Below, piece by piece: positions 5,109 through 6,526 of a stretch of DNA of 6,526 bases. Under the pieces are notes generated by a model, which saw only the letters and a list, made by a program, of their open reading frames with translations, was not told the origin of the DNA and did no database searches. Position numbers and translations under genes: made by a program. How positions within the stretch are numbered: position 1 is the stretch's first letter; every line of letters starts with the position of its first letter. The stretch covers positions 1 to 6,526 of the forward strand of contig JBOHDE010000216.1 in the NCBI GenBank assembly GCA_050699035.1. The letters are read 5' to 3'. The stretch is from WHTB01 sp050699035 (GTDB lineage Bacteria > Actinomycetota > Actinomycetes > Propionibacteriales > Nocardioidaceae).

Positions 5109-6526
5109 ACGGCACGCTTCTGAACATCGGTCTGATCCTGGTCTTCGTGCTCGTCGGCGGGGTGTTCGCCGCGGCGGAGATCGCCCTGGTCTCGCTGCGC
5201 GAGGGCCAGATCAAGGCGCTCGCCCAGCGGGGCAAACGAGGCGCCACCGTCGCTCGGGTCGCCGCGGACCCCAACCGGTTCCTGTCTGCCGTCCAGATCG
5301 GCGTGACGCTGATGGGCTTCCTGTCGGCAGCGTTCGGCGGCGCGACGTTGGCGGGAGACCTGTCGCCGGTCCTGCAAGACCTTGGTCTTGCCGAAGGTCT
5401 TGCGGACATCCTCGCGTTGGTGCTGATCACGATTGCGATCTCGTACGTGTCGATCGTGCTCGGCGAGCTCGCGGCGAAGCGCATCGCGCTGCAACGAGCG
5501 GAGGGTACGGCGCTGCGCCTGGCGCCGTTGGTCGACCGGATCGCGAAGATCGTCCGGCCGCTGATCTGGCTGCTCTCGGTGTCGACGAACATCGTCGTGC
5601 GGCTCGTCGGCGGTGACCCCACGTCGCAGCGCGAGACGATCAGCGACGAGGAGCTGCGCGAGATGGTCAGCAGCCACGAGACGCTCGGCGAGGAGGAGCG
5701 CAAGATCGTCAACGACGTCTTCGAGGCGGGCGACCGGCAGATCCGTGAGGTGATGATCCCGCGCACCGAGGTCGACTTCCTCGACGTCACGATGCCCGTC
5801 TACAAGGCGGTCAAGCTCGCCCTCGACCAACCCCACTCGCGCTACCCGGTGATCCGCGACTCCGTCGACGACGTGGTCGGGTTCGTGCACGTGCGGGACC
5901 TGATCGGGCCTGACCTGAACGGCCGCTCGGTGCGCGTCGGCGACATCTCGCGCGAAGTGTTGACACTGCCGTCGACCCGCCACATTCTGTCCGCGCTCAC
6001 CGACATGCGCGGGCGCGGCGCCCACATCGCGATCGTGATGGACGAGTACGGCGGCACGGCCGGCATCGTGACGATGGAGGACCTGGTCGAGGAGATCGTC
6101 GGCGACATCAAGGACGAGTACGACGACAAGGCGACCGAGACCACGCGACACCTGAGCGGCGCCGTCGAGGTGGACGGTCTCCTCAACCTCGACGACTTCG
6201 AGGACGAGACCGGGATCGAGCTGCCGGAAGGACCGTACGAGACGGTGGCCGGCTATCTGGTCAGCCGACTCGGCCGCGTGCCCGCTCCCGGTGACGCCGT
6301 GGAGCACGGCGGATACCGGCTTGCGGTCGTGAAGCTGGACCGGCGCCGCGTCTCGCGGGTCCGGGTCACTCCGGTCGGCGGGTACGGCCAGGAGGCGCCG
6401 CCCGCGGCGGAGGGCGAACCCGCGCAGCCCCGAGCCGAGGAGCAGCCGACGGATCGGGCCGCCGACGGCGAGAAGCAGACGGACCAGCCGACGGATCGGG
6501 CCGCCGACGGCGAGAAGCAGACGGAG
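5105..6526 (+). CDS. CNNM/CBS/CorC-type membrane protein (hemolysin-C-like), 3' end outside window
   Basis: At least 474 residues, open at the right edge. Residues 1-175 form a CNNM (DUF21) transmembrane domain with hydrophobic segments near 4-27, 59-80, 100-122 and 153-171. These include the small-residue-rich FAAAEIALVSL and the GELAAKR stretch typical of the family. A paired CBS module follows: the first at about 216-275, opening with VMIPR, and the second at about 283-340 with the signature MDEYGGTAGIVTMEDL. Residues about 350-422 are the CorC/HlyC C-terminal domain (VAGYLVSRLGRVPAPGD). Family members are linked to magnesium or cobalt export and salt tolerance; the 'hemolysin' name is historical. 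The CBS pair is a likely adenine-nucleotide or Mg-ATP sensor. Beyond 423 is a hydrophilic, acidic, repeat-bearing tail. The GTG start is fixed by GGGAGG seven bases upstream and by an in-frame stop at 5078. It is divergent from the GNAT gene. Family assignment is firm; transport substrate is inferred from relatives. Confidence 0.93.
   Translation, partial: MNGTLLNIGLILVFVLVGGVFAAAEIALVSLREGQIKALAQRGKRGATVARVAADPNRFLSAVQIGVTLMGFLSAAFGGATLAGDLSPVLQDLGLAEGLADILALVLITIAISYVSIVLGELAAKRIALQRAEGTALRLAPLVDRIAKIVRPLIWLLSVSTNIVVRLVGGDPTSQRETISDEELREMVSSHETLGEEERKIVNDVFEAGDRQIREVMIPRTEVDFLDVTMPVYKAVKLALDQPHSRYPVIRDSVDDVVGFVHVRDLIGPDLNGRSVRVGDISREVLTLPSTRHILSALTDMRGRGAHIAIVMDEYGGTAGIVTMEDLVEEIVGDIKDEYDDKATETTRHLSGAVEVDGLLNLDDFEDETGIELPEGPYETVAGYLVSRLGRVPAPGDAVEHGGYRLAVVKLDRRRVSRVRVTPVGGYGQEAPPAAEGEPAQPRAEEQPTDRAADGEKQTDQPTDRAADGEKQTE
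6443..6526 (+). repeat. 42-base in-frame tandem repeat in the CNNM tail
   Basis: Two consecutive 42-base units (6443-6484 and 6485-6526) differ only at the last base. Each encodes 14 residues, QPTDRAADGEKQTD and then the same ending in Glu. The second unit ends exactly at the window edge, so more copies may follow. Near identity at DNA level points to recent duplication in a disordered cytoplasmic tail. Confidence 0.9.

Noticed and set aside
4643..6307. A 554-codon minus-strand frame opposite the CNNM gene.
   Set aside because: The plus strand encodes a complete CNNM-CBS-CorC domain series. The antisense product is His/Asp/Arg/Val-rich nonsense.

Overview
The window is very GC-rich, with strongly G/C-ending codons, GTG as well as ATG starts, and few untranslated bases between genes. 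This fits a chromosomal segment of an actinomycete (Actinomycetota). The genus cannot be fixed from the sequence alone. Four substantial genes are supported, and both outer genes may run past the window edges.

Left part (1-3395, plus strand): a tight two-gene cassette. The first gene ends in a CHAT-type caspase-like protease domain with a visible His/Cys pair. It is preceded by a beta-rich region and a Pro/Ala/Gly/Arg-rich N-terminus that may extend beyond the window. Twelve bases later, behind a strong ribosome binding site, comes an alpha/beta hydrolase with a lipase-like Ser/Asp/His triad, its own beta-rich N-terminal region and a hydrophobic lid-like insert. Neither has an evident signal peptide, so both probably act in the cytoplasm. 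CHAT proteases often act as proteolytic switches in bacterial conflict and self-killing systems. The most interesting reading is therefore a protease plus a lipase-like effector, possibly with a sensor upstream of the window. That reading is inference.

Middle (3396-3851): a 456-base gap between convergent genes with no convincing gene. It holds four copies of a 10-base core (TCGCGCCGAG) in alternating orientation, built into several inverted repeats, including one exact 24-base direct repeat. Two further short hairpins lie here. The motif appears just downstream of both convergent stop codons in the sense of each transcript, which suggests a REP-like element that could serve as a transcript end.

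Right part (3852-6526): a tandem-GNAT acetyltransferase on the minus strand diverges from a CNNM/CBS/CorC-type membrane protein on the plus strand. The 134-base divergent region holds a plausible leaderless promoter for the acetyltransferase with a perfect 6+6 dyad in it. It also holds a possible 19-codon upstream ORF whose stop overlaps the GTG start of the membrane protein gene. The membrane protein ends in an in-frame 42-base tandem repeat that reaches the window edge. These right-hand genes look like ordinary chromosomal housekeeping genes, and nothing ties them functionally to the CHAT/hydrolase pair.
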